Positions 27,193 to 34,511 of a stretch of 64,000 nucleotides of DNA are shown here, in pieces. How positions within the stretch are numbered: the first letter of the stretch is position 1; every line of letters begins with the position of its first letter. Under the pieces are notes generated by a model, which did not search any database, had not been told where the DNA came from, and saw only the letters and a program-made list of their open reading frames with translations. The stretch is taken from assembly GCF_022664455.2 (NCBI RefSeq), contig NZ_JAKRKC020000001.1, positions 4,221,001 through 4,285,000 on the forward strand. Direction: 5' to 3'. A program made the position numbers and the translations under genes. Origin of the DNA: Actinomadura luzonensis. GTDB taxonomy: Bacteria; Actinomycetota; Actinomycetes; Streptosporangiales; Streptosporangiaceae.

Positions 27193-28902
27193 TCAGGAGC
27201 CGGCTTGCACCAGCCCTTCGATATCGGCCAGGGTGGCCGCCTCGAAAATGCTTCTGATCGGCACCGAGACACCGAACTCCCGGCGAATTCTGCGGGCCAG
27301 CAGGGTGGCCAGCACCGAATGGCCGCCGAGGTCGAAGAAGTTGTCCTCAGGGCGGGCCTCCGGCACGCCCAGGATCTCGGCCGCCAGGCCGCACACGTCG
27401 TCGCCCGCCGCCGCCGGCGCGGGGGCCCGGCGCAGGGCGGCGCGGTCGATCTTCCCGTTGGGCAGGGTGGGGAAGCTCTCCAGCACGACGACGGCGGCGG
27501 GCACCATGTGCGCGGGCAGCGCGGCGGCGAGATGGGCGCGCAGGTCGGCTCCGGTGACCGGGTCGCCGGGGCGGGTCCGGGCGTAGGCGACCACGCGGGC
27601 CTCGGCGAGCCCGCCCTCCACGACCGCGCAGGCCAGCTCGACCGCCGGGTGCGCGCTCAGCCGGGCCTCGATCTCGCCCAGCTCGACCCGGAAGCCCCGG
27701 ATCTTCACCTGGTCGTCGGCTCGCCCGGCGAAGAACAGCTCGCCGTCGGCCCGGCGCCGGCCGCGGTCCCCGGAGCGGTACATGCGGGAGCCGGCGGGGC
27801 CGTACGGGTCGGCGACGAACCGGGCGGCGGTCTCCGCGGGACGGCCGAGGTACCCCCGGGCGAGGCCGGGCCCGGCCAGGTACAGCTCCCCCTCCGCGTC
27901 GGGGGCCGCCTCGCCGAGGCGTTCGTCCAGCACGTGGACGGCGCTGCCGAGCAGGGGGCGGCCGATGCTGATCTCCTCGCGGCCGGTGATGGGCCCCATG
28001 GCGATGCCCACGGTGACCTCGGTGGGGCCGTAGCCGTTGAACATGCGCCGGCCGGCGGACCAGGTCGTGGCGAGCGGCCGGGTGACGGCGTCGCCGGTGG
28101 ACATGACGACCCCGCCCGGCAGCAGCCCGGCGGCGTCGGTGACGCTCAGCGCGACCGGCGGCAGGGTCGCGTGGGTGACCGCGTTCCTGCGCATGGTGTC
28201 GTGCAGCGGCGGCCCGGGCAGCAGGTCGCCGGCGGGCGCGAGCACGAGCGCCGCGCCGGACAGCAGGGCGAGGCAGATGTCCCAGAAGGCCGCGTCGAAG
28301 CTGATGGAGGCCCACTGGAGCACCCGGTCGCCCGGCCCGGCGCCGAGCTCCGCGGCCTGACTGGCCGCGAGGGCGGCCACGCCGGAGTGCGTCACCGCGA
28401 CGCCCTTGGGCCGGCCCGTCGAGCCGGAGGTGTAGATCACGTACATCAGGTGGCCGGGACGGAGGGGGGCGCGGCGGTCCCGGTCCGTCAGGTCGTGGTG
28501 CGGCTGCGCCGCGCACGCGGCGGCGACGGCGGGATCGTCGATCAGCAGCTCGGGAATGTCCGCGCCGGGCACGTGCGCCTCCGACGAGCGCACGAGCAGC
28601 ACCGGCCGCGCGTCCCGCAGCATGAACGACAGCCGCTCCGCCGGGTAGGCGGGGTCGAGGGGCAGGTAGGCGCCGCCCGCCTTGAGCACCGCGAGCAGCA
28701 CGGTCATCAGCCCGGCGGTGCGCGGGACCGCGACGGCGACCAGCGTGTCGGGCCCGACGCCGGCCGCGACGAGCCGTCTGGCCAGGCGGTTGGCGTCGGC
28801 GTTGAGCCGGGCGTAGCCGACCGTCCCGCCGGGCGTGATCAGGGCCGGCCGGTCGCCCATGCGGGCCACGGTCGATTCGAACAGGTCATTGACGGTGCGC
28901 AT
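27193..28902 (-). CDS. Stand-alone A-PCP loading protein, probably for Trp
   Basis: A 569-residue adenylation domain plus one carrier domain, without C or TE. The core YTSGSTGRPKG is at about 155-165, GYGPTEVTVG at about 270, the A10 Lys lies in NGKIDRAAL, and the PCP site is GGHSV (Ser about 529). The pocket read by eye is D-A-W-T-M-T-G-V-G-K. The conserved Asp means an alpha-amino acid rather than an aryl acid, and the rest is aromatic-like. This matches the A-PCP proteins of echinomycin-type pathways, which hold Trp for beta-hydroxylation by a P450. Loading of the finished quinaldic acid would need a different enzyme, not seen here. It is third gene of an operon, 39 bases after the PaiB/KtzT-like gene. 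Confidence 0.85.
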   Translation of the reverse strand: MRTVNDLFESTVARMGDRPALITPGGTVGYARLNADANRLARRLVAAGVGPDTLVAVAVPRTAGLMTVLLAVLKAGGAYLPLDPAYPAERLSFMLRDARPVLLVRSSEAHVPGADIPELLIDDPAVAAACAAQPHHDLTDRDRRAPLRPGHLMYVIYTSGSTGRPKGVAVTHSGVAALAASQAAELGAGPGDRVLQWASISFDAAFWDICLALLSGAALVLAPAGDLLPGPPLHDTMRRNAVTHATLPPVALSVTDAAGLLPGGVVMSTGDAVTRPLATTWSAGRRMFNGYGPTEVTVGIAMGPITGREEISIGRPLLGSAVHVLDERLGEAAPDAEGELYLAGPGLARGYLGRPAETAARFVADPYGPAGSRMYRSGDRGRRRADGELFFAGRADDQVKIRGFRVELGEIEARLSAHPAVELACAVVEGGLAEARVVAYARTRPGDPVTGADLRAHLAAALPAHMVPAAVVVLESFPTLPNGKIDRAALRRAPAPAAAGDDVCGLAAEILGVPEARPEDNFFDLGGHSVLATLLARRIRREFGVSVPIRSIFEAATLADIEGLVQAGS

Positions 28903-28941
28903 GTCCGCTCGCGTTTCCTGGTCGGCGCTTGCTACGGCTTG

Positions 28942-29652
28942 CTACGACGCTCTCCGGCCCGGTCCTTCCTGGACCGTCGCCGGGTCGCGCGGCGGGGGGA
29001 CGGGCTCACCGGCGAGGCGGCCCATGAGCTCGGCGACCTGGCGGGCGCCGCAGGAGGGCCGCGCCGCGAAGGAGGCCCGCACGCGTTCCCTGATCTCCGG
29101 CCGCTGCTCCTGGCTGAGCTTGAACATGCCTTCGGCGCGGGTCACGGCGATCCGGAACGCGCCCACTCCCGGCAGGATGCGCCGGAAGTAGCCGAGCGAA
29201 TCCGTCATGTCCCAGCCCGTCCCGAACGCCGCCTCGAAGGCGCGCACGGTGGCGCACACCACCTCCAGCGTCTCGGCCTCGCCGCGGATGGGGCTGAGGG
29301 TGCCGTGGACGTGGACGGAGGTGAAGTTCCACGTCGGCGCGGCCGGGCTGACCCGGTAAACGGCCGGCGAGACGTAGGCGTGCGGGCCGGTGAAGGTCAC
29401 CAGCGCCGGCCCGCCCGGCTCCAGGGCCTTCCAGTGCGGGTTCGCCCGGTTCATGTGCCCCAGCAACACGGCGCCCGACAGGTCGGCCGCCCACGGCTCG
29501 GGACCGGCCGGGTCGGGGATGACCGGCACGTGGGTGGCGTAGGGGCCGGCGTCGGCGGGCCCGTTGGTGGCCAGCAGCGCCAGCGGGTTGCCGCGGACCA
29601 GCTCTGCCGTCCAGCCGCCGGCCGGCTGGCGGTAGGGACCGGGGACGAACAT
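28942..29652 (-). CDS. Piperazate synthase candidate (KtzT-like, PaiB fold)
   Basis: A 236-residue PaiB-family protein, a family often labelled FMN-binding transcriptional regulator. It starts with the family's FVPGPYR. LLGHMNRANPHW puts a His at about 66, and the VYRVSPAAPTWNFTSVHVHG signature follows at about 98-117. KtzT of this family is a haem enzyme that closes N5-hydroxy-ornithine into piperazic acid by forming the N-N bond. Co-occurrence with a KtzI-like hydroxylase and a piperazate-type A domain makes this role far more likely than regulation. AAAGGA precedes the ATG at 29652. It lies 17 bases after the LmbU-type gene in the same operon. Confidence 0.88.
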   Translation of the reverse strand: MFVPGPYRQPAGGWTAELVRGNPLALLATNGPADAGPYATHVPVIPDPAGPEPWAADLSGAVLLGHMNRANPHWKALEPGGPALVTFTGPHAYVSPAVYRVSPAAPTWNFTSVHVHGTLSPIRGEAETLEVVCATVRAFEAAFGTGWDMTDSLGYFRRILPGVGAFRIAVTRAEGMFKLSQEQRPEIRERVRASFAARPSCGARQVAELMGRLAGEPVPPPRDPATVQEGPGRRAS

Positions 29653-29669
29653 GCGATGCGGTCCTTTCC

Positions 29670-30341
29670 TCAGGCGGTCTTCCTGTCAGGAGCGTTCCGG
29701 TCGCCGGACGCGTCGTCGATGATCCGCACGATCCAGTCCATGAACGGCATGTGGGCCGCCTCCGACGCCTGCATCCACCGGTCCCGGCGCTCGGAGTCCA
29801 GGCTCAGCGTCACCTGCACGCGGGTCGCCGGGTCGGCCTCGTCGAGCTTGCGCGCCCGCTTGCGCAGCTCCTGCCGGAGCCGGCGGGCCGACCAGCTCTC
29901 CCGCTCGGCGCGGGCGAGCCAGAGATCCTGCTCGGCCTCCGGCAGCGAGGCGGCCTCGGCGTGGTGCTGGAGGCTCAGGCTGTCCCGTCGCCGGGACGGC
30001 GGGAACTTCCTGGCCACCCAGGCATAGTTGCGCAACGTCTGGTAGCTGAGCGAGGTCTCCTCGCAGACGACCTGGTAGCGGCCGGGGAACTGCTCCTCGC
30101 CGTAGACCAGCCAGTCGGCCAGCCACCAGCACGAGGAGTCGCTGATCCGCCGGATCTGCTGCCCGATCCGGCACCAGGACTCGAAGCCGAGCCCGACGGG
30201 GATGCGCAGCTCGACGCGGCCCGCGTAGACCCCCGCGTCGATCCCCAGCCTGCCCCGGACGGCGCCCTGCTCGCCCGGGGCTCCGGCGCGCACCCCTGAG
30301 GCGAGCCCCGGACGGGTCTGTCGGTTGACGGCGGCACTCAT
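29670..30341 (-). CDS. LmbU-family transcriptional regulator
   Basis: A protein of about 223 residues of the LmbU/NovE family of cluster-situated activators. The family core is clear: SDSSCWWLADWLVYGE, the helix-turn-helix region ETSLSYQTLRNYAWVARKFP, then SRRRDSLSLQHHAE and SLPEAEQDLWLARAE. LmbU proteins bind promoters of lincosamide, novobiocin-type and other clusters. The ATG at 30341 is the first plausible start, with only a weak ribosome site. It leads the operon with the piperazate synthase and A-PCP genes, so it may act as an autoregulated activator of the pathway. A butyrolactone-receptor-like palindrome lies 60 bases upstream. Confidence 0.85.
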   Translation of the reverse strand: MSAAVNRQTRPGLASGVRAGAPGEQGAVRGRLGIDAGVYAGRVELRIPVGLGFESWCRIGQQIRRISDSSCWWLADWLVYGEEQFPGRYQVVCEETSLSYQTLRNYAWVARKFPPSRRRDSLSLQHHAEAASLPEAEQDLWLARAERESWSARRLRQELRKRARKLDEADPATRVQVTLSLDSERRDRWMQASEAAHMPFMDWIVRIIDDASGDRNAPDRKTA

Positions 30342-30401
30342 CAGAACGATCGCATCCTTCCTCCTCGAAGGACGAAGCAACTGGTGACGCGATCGCCAGC
30401 T

Positions 30402-30421
30402 AAAACCGTCCGGTTGGTTTT
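30402..30421. promoter_or_regulatory. Candidate butyrolactone autoregulatory element upstream of the LmbU operon
   Basis: AAAACCGTCCGGTTGGTTTT is a near-palindrome (AACCG-TC-CGGTT core with AAAACC/GGTTTT flanks). It resembles the ARE boxes bound by ArpA/ScbR-type receptors. It sits in an AT-richer 186-base divergent gap between the LmbU-type gene and the first TetR gene, and could control both. Confidence 0.6.
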
Positions 30422-30527
30422 GTCAATTCTGTCATCACCTGGGATGTTTATTGAGTAAATCCAGGTCAGCGAGGTTATCAAAAACAGCACAGAAGGTTTG
30501 TTCGGTGTGAAGGTGAGGGACTTGGCG

Positions 30528-31202
30528 ATGATCCAGGAACGCGCGGAACTCACCCGAAACAAGATCATTCACGGTGCCGCGGAAGCTTTCGCCGAACGCG
30601 GTTTCGCCGGCACCTCGCTCATGGAGATCGTGCAGCTCAGCGGCACCACCAAGGGCGCGCTGTACTTCCACTTCGGCTCCAAGGACCGGCTCGCCGAGGA
30701 GATCCGGGAGCACGCCGACGAGATCTGGACCGGCATGGAGCGGCTGGCGTCCTGCCGTTGCGACGGCCGGGCCGCCGTCCAGGCGATGATCGACTTCACC
30801 CACCTGCTCACCCGCAACCTGGCCAGGGACGTCGTCTTCCGCGCCGGCCTCCGGCTGGACGGCGAGGGCGGCACCCCGCGCGAGCGCTGGATCCCGCTGC
30901 TCCGGCTCCTGCTGGCGGAGGCCGCCCCGGCCCCGGAGAGCGCGGAGGGCGTGGAGGCCATCCTCGTGGCGTTCGTGCCGGGCCTGGAGGCGCTCTCCCG
31001 CCGCCGCCCCGACCGGCTCGACGCGCGGACGATCACCGCCGTCTGGCGGACGCTCCTGCCGGCGCTGACCACGGCCCCGTCGGCCTACCTGCCCGCCGGC
31101 CGGCCGCACCCGCACCCCGGCGACCCGCTCGGCTGCGGGCGGCCCGCGGCGCGCGCCGCGGGGGCGGCGGAGGCGGCTATCCGGCCTGGGACATCAGGAT
31201 GA
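30528..31202 (+). CDS. TetR regulator, gamma-butyrolactone-receptor type (first copy)
   Basis: A 224-residue TetR protein. The DNA-binding part (IIHGAAEAFAERGFAGTSLMEIVQLSGTTKGALYFHFGSKDRLAEEI, shown here in outline) has the TKGALYFHF ending typical of ArpA/ScbR-type butyrolactone receptors. The ligand half is less conserved. The last 30 residues are Arg/Ala/Gly-rich and look extended by read-through into the tail of the next gene, which it overlaps by 26 bases tail to tail. The ATG at 30528 has GAGGG eight bases upstream. Earlier GTG/TTG codons exist. It is divergent from the LmbU-type gene, which it may repress through the palindrome at 30402. It could equally be a pseudo-receptor that binds the antibiotic itself. 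Confidence 0.8.
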   Translation: MIQERAELTRNKIIHGAAEAFAERGFAGTSLMEIVQLSGTTKGALYFHFGSKDRLAEEIREHADEIWTGMERLASCRCDGRAAVQAMIDFTHLLTRNLARDVVFRAGLRLDGEGGTPRERWIPLLRLLLAEAAPAPESAEGVEAILVAFVPGLEALSRRRPDRLDARTITAVWRTLLPALTTAPSAYLPAGRPHPHPGDPLGCGRPAARAAGAAEAAIRPGTSG

Positions 31203-31800
31203 CGCTGCGCCCCTCGGGCAGCAGCCCGTTGAGCAGCACCTGCCACATCGTGTCGAGCCGCTGCATGAGGTCTTCACGGCGGCTGTAGATGAACGACAGG
31301 ATCTGCGTGCCGTAGAAGGCGCTGTTGATGAACCTGGCGCACGCCTCCGCGTCGAGGTCGCCGCGGAGCTCGCCGCGGTCCTTGGCCTCCTCGAGCAGCT
31401 TGACGAGCACGAGGTCCCAGTCGGTGAACGCCTCCAGCGTGGGGCTGCCGAAGGTGCCCTCCGCCACCAGCCGCACGCCGGCCAGGTGGATCGGGTTGTC
31501 CTTGATGAGCCGCGCGTAGGCGTAGGACAGGTTGATCAGGGTGCGCAGCGGCGTGGCGCCCTGGGCGGCGACGGTCTCGGCCAGCCGGGCGCCCTCCTCG
31601 CGATGGGCGGCGACGACGGCCTGCGCCAGCTCCTCCTTGGAGGAGAAGTGGAAGTACACCGCGCCCTTGGTCACCGCGGTGCGGGCGATGATGTCCGCCA
31701 TGCGCGCGCCACGGAAGCCGTCCGCGGCGAAGACCTCGGCCGCGGCCCGGAGCACGACGGCGCGGGTGCGTTCGGCGCGCTGCTGGAGCCGTCGTGCCAT
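31177..31800 (-). CDS. TetR regulator, gamma-butyrolactone-receptor type (second copy)
   Basis: A 207-residue TetR protein with an N-terminal HTH (VVLRAAAEVFAADGFRGARM, then TKGAVYFHFSSKEELAQAVV). The ligand domain carries the receptor-like NPIHLAGVRLVAEG and a W at the C-terminal cavity (TMWQVLLNGLLPEG). This copy matches the classic ArpA/ScbR layout better than the first. It is divergent from the AfsA-type synthase gene across a 189-base gap holding at least one strong ARE-like palindrome, the standard arrangement for a receptor that represses signal synthesis until the signal binds. The ATG at 31800 has only a weak GGCGG ribosome site. Confidence 0.88.
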   Translation of the reverse strand: MARRLQQRAERTRAVVLRAAAEVFAADGFRGARMADIIARTAVTKGAVYFHFSSKEELAQAVVAAHREEGARLAETVAAQGATPLRTLINLSYAYARLIKDNPIHLAGVRLVAEGTFGSPTLEAFTDWDLVLVKLLEEAKDRGELRGDLDAEACARFINSAFYGTQILSFIYSRREDLMQRLDTMWQVLLNGLLPEGRSVILMSQAG

Positions 31801-31934
31801 TCGACCGCCAAGTACAGGAAAGTCTTTTGGCCGGTATCTTAGCTGGCCGGTCCGGTAGCTACAATGCGGGATTTTCCTGTTCAGAGCGGCTGATATGACC
31901 GTAAAGCTACAGAAATCTGGCTGACGGTGGTGAG

Positions 31935-31960
31935 AAACAAGGATACCGGTAGGTTTGTTT
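31935..31960. promoter_or_regulatory. Strong ARE-like palindrome upstream of the AfsA-type gene
   Basis: A 26-base inverted repeat with outer arms AAACAA / TTGTTT and a perfect ACCGGT centre, 30 bases before the synthase start. This matches the shape and bases of butyrolactone receptor sites. A related half-site (GGCCGGTATCTT, around 31829) lies nearer the receptor gene and may serve its own promoter. Confidence 0.7.
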
Positions 31961-31989
31961 TCACCATCCTCTCGGGAGGTGACATCCGC

Positions 31990-32904
31990 ATGGGGCTCAC
32001 CGGGCCGGATCTGCGCCACGAAGAGAGCCTGTTCGAACAGACCATCCCCCGCCGGCTCGTCCACCGGACCGCGGTCACCGAGGTGCTGATCACCGGCTTC
32101 CGGGCGGACGGCCCGGACCGTTATCTGCTGGGCGCCCAGTGGCCGCTCTGCCACCGCTTCTACCGGACCGTCCACGGGCGGCACGACCCCTTCCTGCTCG
32201 TCGAGAGCGTGCGCCAGGCCGGGCTGCTCATCGGGCACGCCGGCTACGGCGTCCCGGCCGGGCACGCCTTCGTCATGGACCACCTGGCCTTCGAGATCCC
32301 GGCCGACGCGCTCGCCTGCGAGCCGACCCACAGCGACGTGGTGCTGTCGGTGACCTGCCGCCCGACCGGCCGCGGCGGGCGCGCACCCAAGGGCCTCGGC
32401 TACACCATGGAGCTGCACCGCGGCGCCCGGCACGCGGGCACGGCGCGGGCGCGGGCCCGCTGCATCAGCCCGGCCGTGCTCGCCCGCCTGCGCGCGGGCC
32501 AGGTCAGGCGTTGCGGTCAGCCGTTCGCCGCCGGCCCGCCGGTGCCCGCCGAGCGGGTGGGCAAGGCGCACCCCGAGGACGTCGTCCTGTCCGCCACCGG
32601 CGAGGCCGAGGTCTGGACGCTGCGCTGCCGCCCGCACCCGGTCCTGTTCGACCACCCCATGGACCACGTGCCGGGCAACCTCATGATCGAGGCGATGCTC
32701 CAGGCGACCCGGTGCCGGCACTGGCCGCGCCAGGTCGGCGTGCGCGCCCTCAGCGCCAACTTCCACCGCTACGCCGACCTCGACCGGCCCGTCACCGTAC
32801 GGGCCGCCGACCCGATCGGCGACGACGAGCCCACCCTGGTCTCCCTGACACAGGACGGCGAGCACCTGGCCGACGGGCTGATCACACCGGCCGCCCTGAC
32901 CTGA
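31990..32904 (+). CDS. afsA: AfsA-type gamma-butyrolactone synthase
   Basis: A 304-residue protein with two hot-dog repeats of the A-factor synthase family. The first holds VHRTAVTEVLITGF and DPFLLVESVRQAGLLIGHAGYG. The second holds HPVLFDHPMDHVPGNLMIEAMLQATR. AfsA condenses a beta-keto acyl-ACP with dihydroxyacetone phosphate, the first committed step to the signal. I chose the ATG at 31990, ten bases after GGGAGG. Upstream codons lie inside the palindrome region. It is divergent from the second receptor gene, and the next gene is an SDR that probably reduces the signal precursor. A local signal made here would time expression of the peptide cluster. Confidence 0.92.
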   Translation: MGLTGPDLRHEESLFEQTIPRRLVHRTAVTEVLITGFRADGPDRYLLGAQWPLCHRFYRTVHGRHDPFLLVESVRQAGLLIGHAGYGVPAGHAFVMDHLAFEIPADALACEPTHSDVVLSVTCRPTGRGGRAPKGLGYTMELHRGARHAGTARARARCISPAVLARLRAGQVRRCGQPFAAGPPVPAERVGKAHPEDVVLSATGEAEVWTLRCRPHPVLFDHPMDHVPGNLMIEAMLQATRCRHWPRQVGVRALSANFHRYADLDRPVTVRAADPIGDDEPTLVSLTQDGEHLADGLITPAALT

Positions 32905-32921
32905 CCACACGGGAGACGACC

Positions 32922-33710
32922 ATGACCGACAGCGCGTTCCTGACCGGCAAGGTCATCCTGATCACCGGGGCCAGCCGGGGCATCGGCGCGGCCGCCGCCC
33001 GGCTGTTCGCCCGCGAGGGCGCGGCCGTCGTCCTGACCGCGCGCGGCGGGCGCGAGCTCGGCGACCTCGTGGACGAGCTGACCGGGCAGGGGCACGAGGC
33101 GGTGCACGTCGCGGGCGACGTGACCGTGCCCGGCGACGCCGCCCGCGTGGTCTCCGCCGCCCTCGGCCGGTACGGCAGGCTGGACGCGGCCTTCAACAAC
33201 GCCGGCCGCGGCGGCGGCCCCGACGCCATGCACCTGGCCGACGACGCGGCCCTCGACCGGGTGATGGCGGTGAACGCGGGCGGCACCTGGCACTGCATGC
33301 GCGAGGAGATCCGGGCCATGCTGCCGCGCGGCGGCGGCTCGATCGTCAACAACGCGAGCGTCGCCGGGCTGCTGGCCGGGCCCGTGTCGGCCGCCTACGT
33401 GGCCGCCAAGCACGCCGTCATCGGCCTGACCAAGGCGGGCGCGGCCGAGTACGGCGCGCGCGGCATCCGCGTCAACGCCGTCGCCACCGGCGTGGCCCGC
33501 ACGCCCATGAGCGAGGCGTGGATGGCGGCCAGCCCCGCCGTGGAGCCCTCGCTGGCCGAGACCGCCCCGCTGGCCAGGGTGGCGGGCGCCGGGGAGATCG
33601 CCGAGGCCGCGGCGTGGCTGTGCAGCGACCGGGCCTCCTACGTCACCGGCGCCACGCTCACCGTGGACGGCGGGCTCAGCTCATGTGTCCTGCAACAGGC
33701 GCGCCGGTGA
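32922..33710 (+). CDS. Short-chain dehydrogenase, probable butyrolactone-pathway reductase
   Basis: A 262-residue classical SDR. The cofactor loop is TGASRGIG (about 15-22), NNAG follows at about 90, the catalytic Ser is in NNASVAG, the YxxxK motif is YVAAK, and it ends SYVTGATLTVDGG. GGGAG precedes the ATG at 32922, 17 bases after the AfsA-type gene, so they form one unit. Keto reduction of the butenolide or the 6-keto group is the usual job of reductases paired with AfsA (BarS1-type). A role in peptide tailoring is possible. Its last 30 bases overlap the convergent MerR gene. Confidence 0.88.
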   Translation: MTDSAFLTGKVILITGASRGIGAAAARLFAREGAAVVLTARGGRELGDLVDELTGQGHEAVHVAGDVTVPGDAARVVSAALGRYGRLDAAFNNAGRGGGPDAMHLADDAALDRVMAVNAGGTWHCMREEIRAMLPRGGGSIVNNASVAGLLAGPVSAAYVAAKHAVIGLTKAGAAEYGARGIRVNAVATGVARTPMSEAWMAASPAVEPSLAETAPLARVAGAGEIAEAAAWLCSDRASYVTGATLTVDGGLSSCVLQQARR

Positions 33711-34442
33711 GGGCGGGCCGCCGTCGTGGGCGTCCATGCTCAGGTAGCCGTGCAGCACGGCGGCGCCCTCCAGCATCGCGGCGGCGGTGCGGGTGAGCGC
33801 GTGCCGCCGCTCCTCGACCGCGACGCGCAGGGCCTGCGTGCTGCCGGTCCTGCGCAGCTCGTCGAGCAGGGCCCTGATCTGCGGCAGCGGGTGCCGGCCT
33901 TGCCGCAGGATGTGGATCATCCGGGCGTCGCGGACGTCGTCGGGGCCGTACCGGCGGTAGCCGGTGACCCGCTCGCGTTCCGGTGCGAGCAGCCCGGCGG
34001 CCTCCCACACCCGCAGCGCCGAGGTGCGCAGCCCGAGGTGCCGGGCGACCTCCCCGATCCGCGTCAGGTTCCTCGCCGGGACCGGGGCGGGATCGTCCGC
34101 CACGGCCTGCAGGGCCTCGCTGGTCGAGCGGAGCGCGAGCCGCCGGGCGTGCAGGCCGGCGTGGGACTCGTCGATGAGGGCGAGCGCGCCCGGCACGTCG
34201 CCCGCGTGGATCGTCAGCATGATCGAACGGGCGGTGTCCCAGCCGAAGCCCTTCGCCAGCGACCGGTAGGCGAGCAGGGCGGCCCGGTGCCGGGCGTCGA
34301 ACCGGCGGTAGCCCGAGGGCGTGCGCTCGGTGGGCGGCAGGATGCCGGCGTCGGCGTAGTTGCGGATCTGCTGGGTGGAGACGCCCACCTCGCGCGCCAG
34401 GTCAACCGGGCGCAACGCGGGAGTTGAGGGTTTCGCGACCAC
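33681..34442 (-). CDS. MerR-family regulator with two HTH units
   Basis: A 253-residue protein with two MerR-type winged helices in tandem: VDLAREVGVSTQQIRNYADAGILPP near the N-terminus and IGEVARHLGLRTSALRVWEAAGLLAPE at about 128-152. Each is followed by a G-YRR wing. Most MerR proteins have one HTH and a C-terminal sensor, so the tandem form is unusual. It seems to lack a separate effector domain beyond the final 60 residues. It is divergent from an ABC exporter, which it probably controls in response to the exported compound, through the palindrome in the 69-base gap. It overlaps the SDR end by 30 bases. Confidence 0.85.
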   Translation of the reverse strand: MVAKPSTPALRPVDLAREVGVSTQQIRNYADAGILPPTERTPSGYRRFDARHRAALLAYRSLAKGFGWDTARSIMLTIHAGDVPGALALIDESHAGLHARRLALRSTSEALQAVADDPAPVPARNLTRIGEVARHLGLRTSALRVWEAAGLLAPERERVTGYRRYGPDDVRDARMIHILRQGRHPLPQIRALLDELRRTGSTQALRVAVEERRHALTRTAAAMLEGAAVLHGYLSMDAHDGGPPSPARLLQDT

Positions 34443-34475
34443 GGAGCCATCCTATGGGCGCTCAACAGCATGACA

Positions 34476-34486
34476 ACGTTCAACGT
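34476..34486. promoter_or_regulatory. Candidate MerR operator between regulator and ABC exporter
   Basis: ACGTTCAACGT is a perfect inverted repeat with a one-base centre, followed by an AT-rich stretch with ACTT...AAGT. It lies in the only intergenic space between the divergent MerR and exporter genes, so both promoters must overlap it. Confidence 0.5.
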
Positions 34487-34511
34487 AAAACTTCAATGAG
34501 AGACTTTAAGT

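Noticed and set aside
28942..29652. Annotation as an FMN-binding transcriptional regulator
   Set aside because: The family includes KtzT-type piperazate synthases, and the cluster has the matching hydroxylase and A domain.
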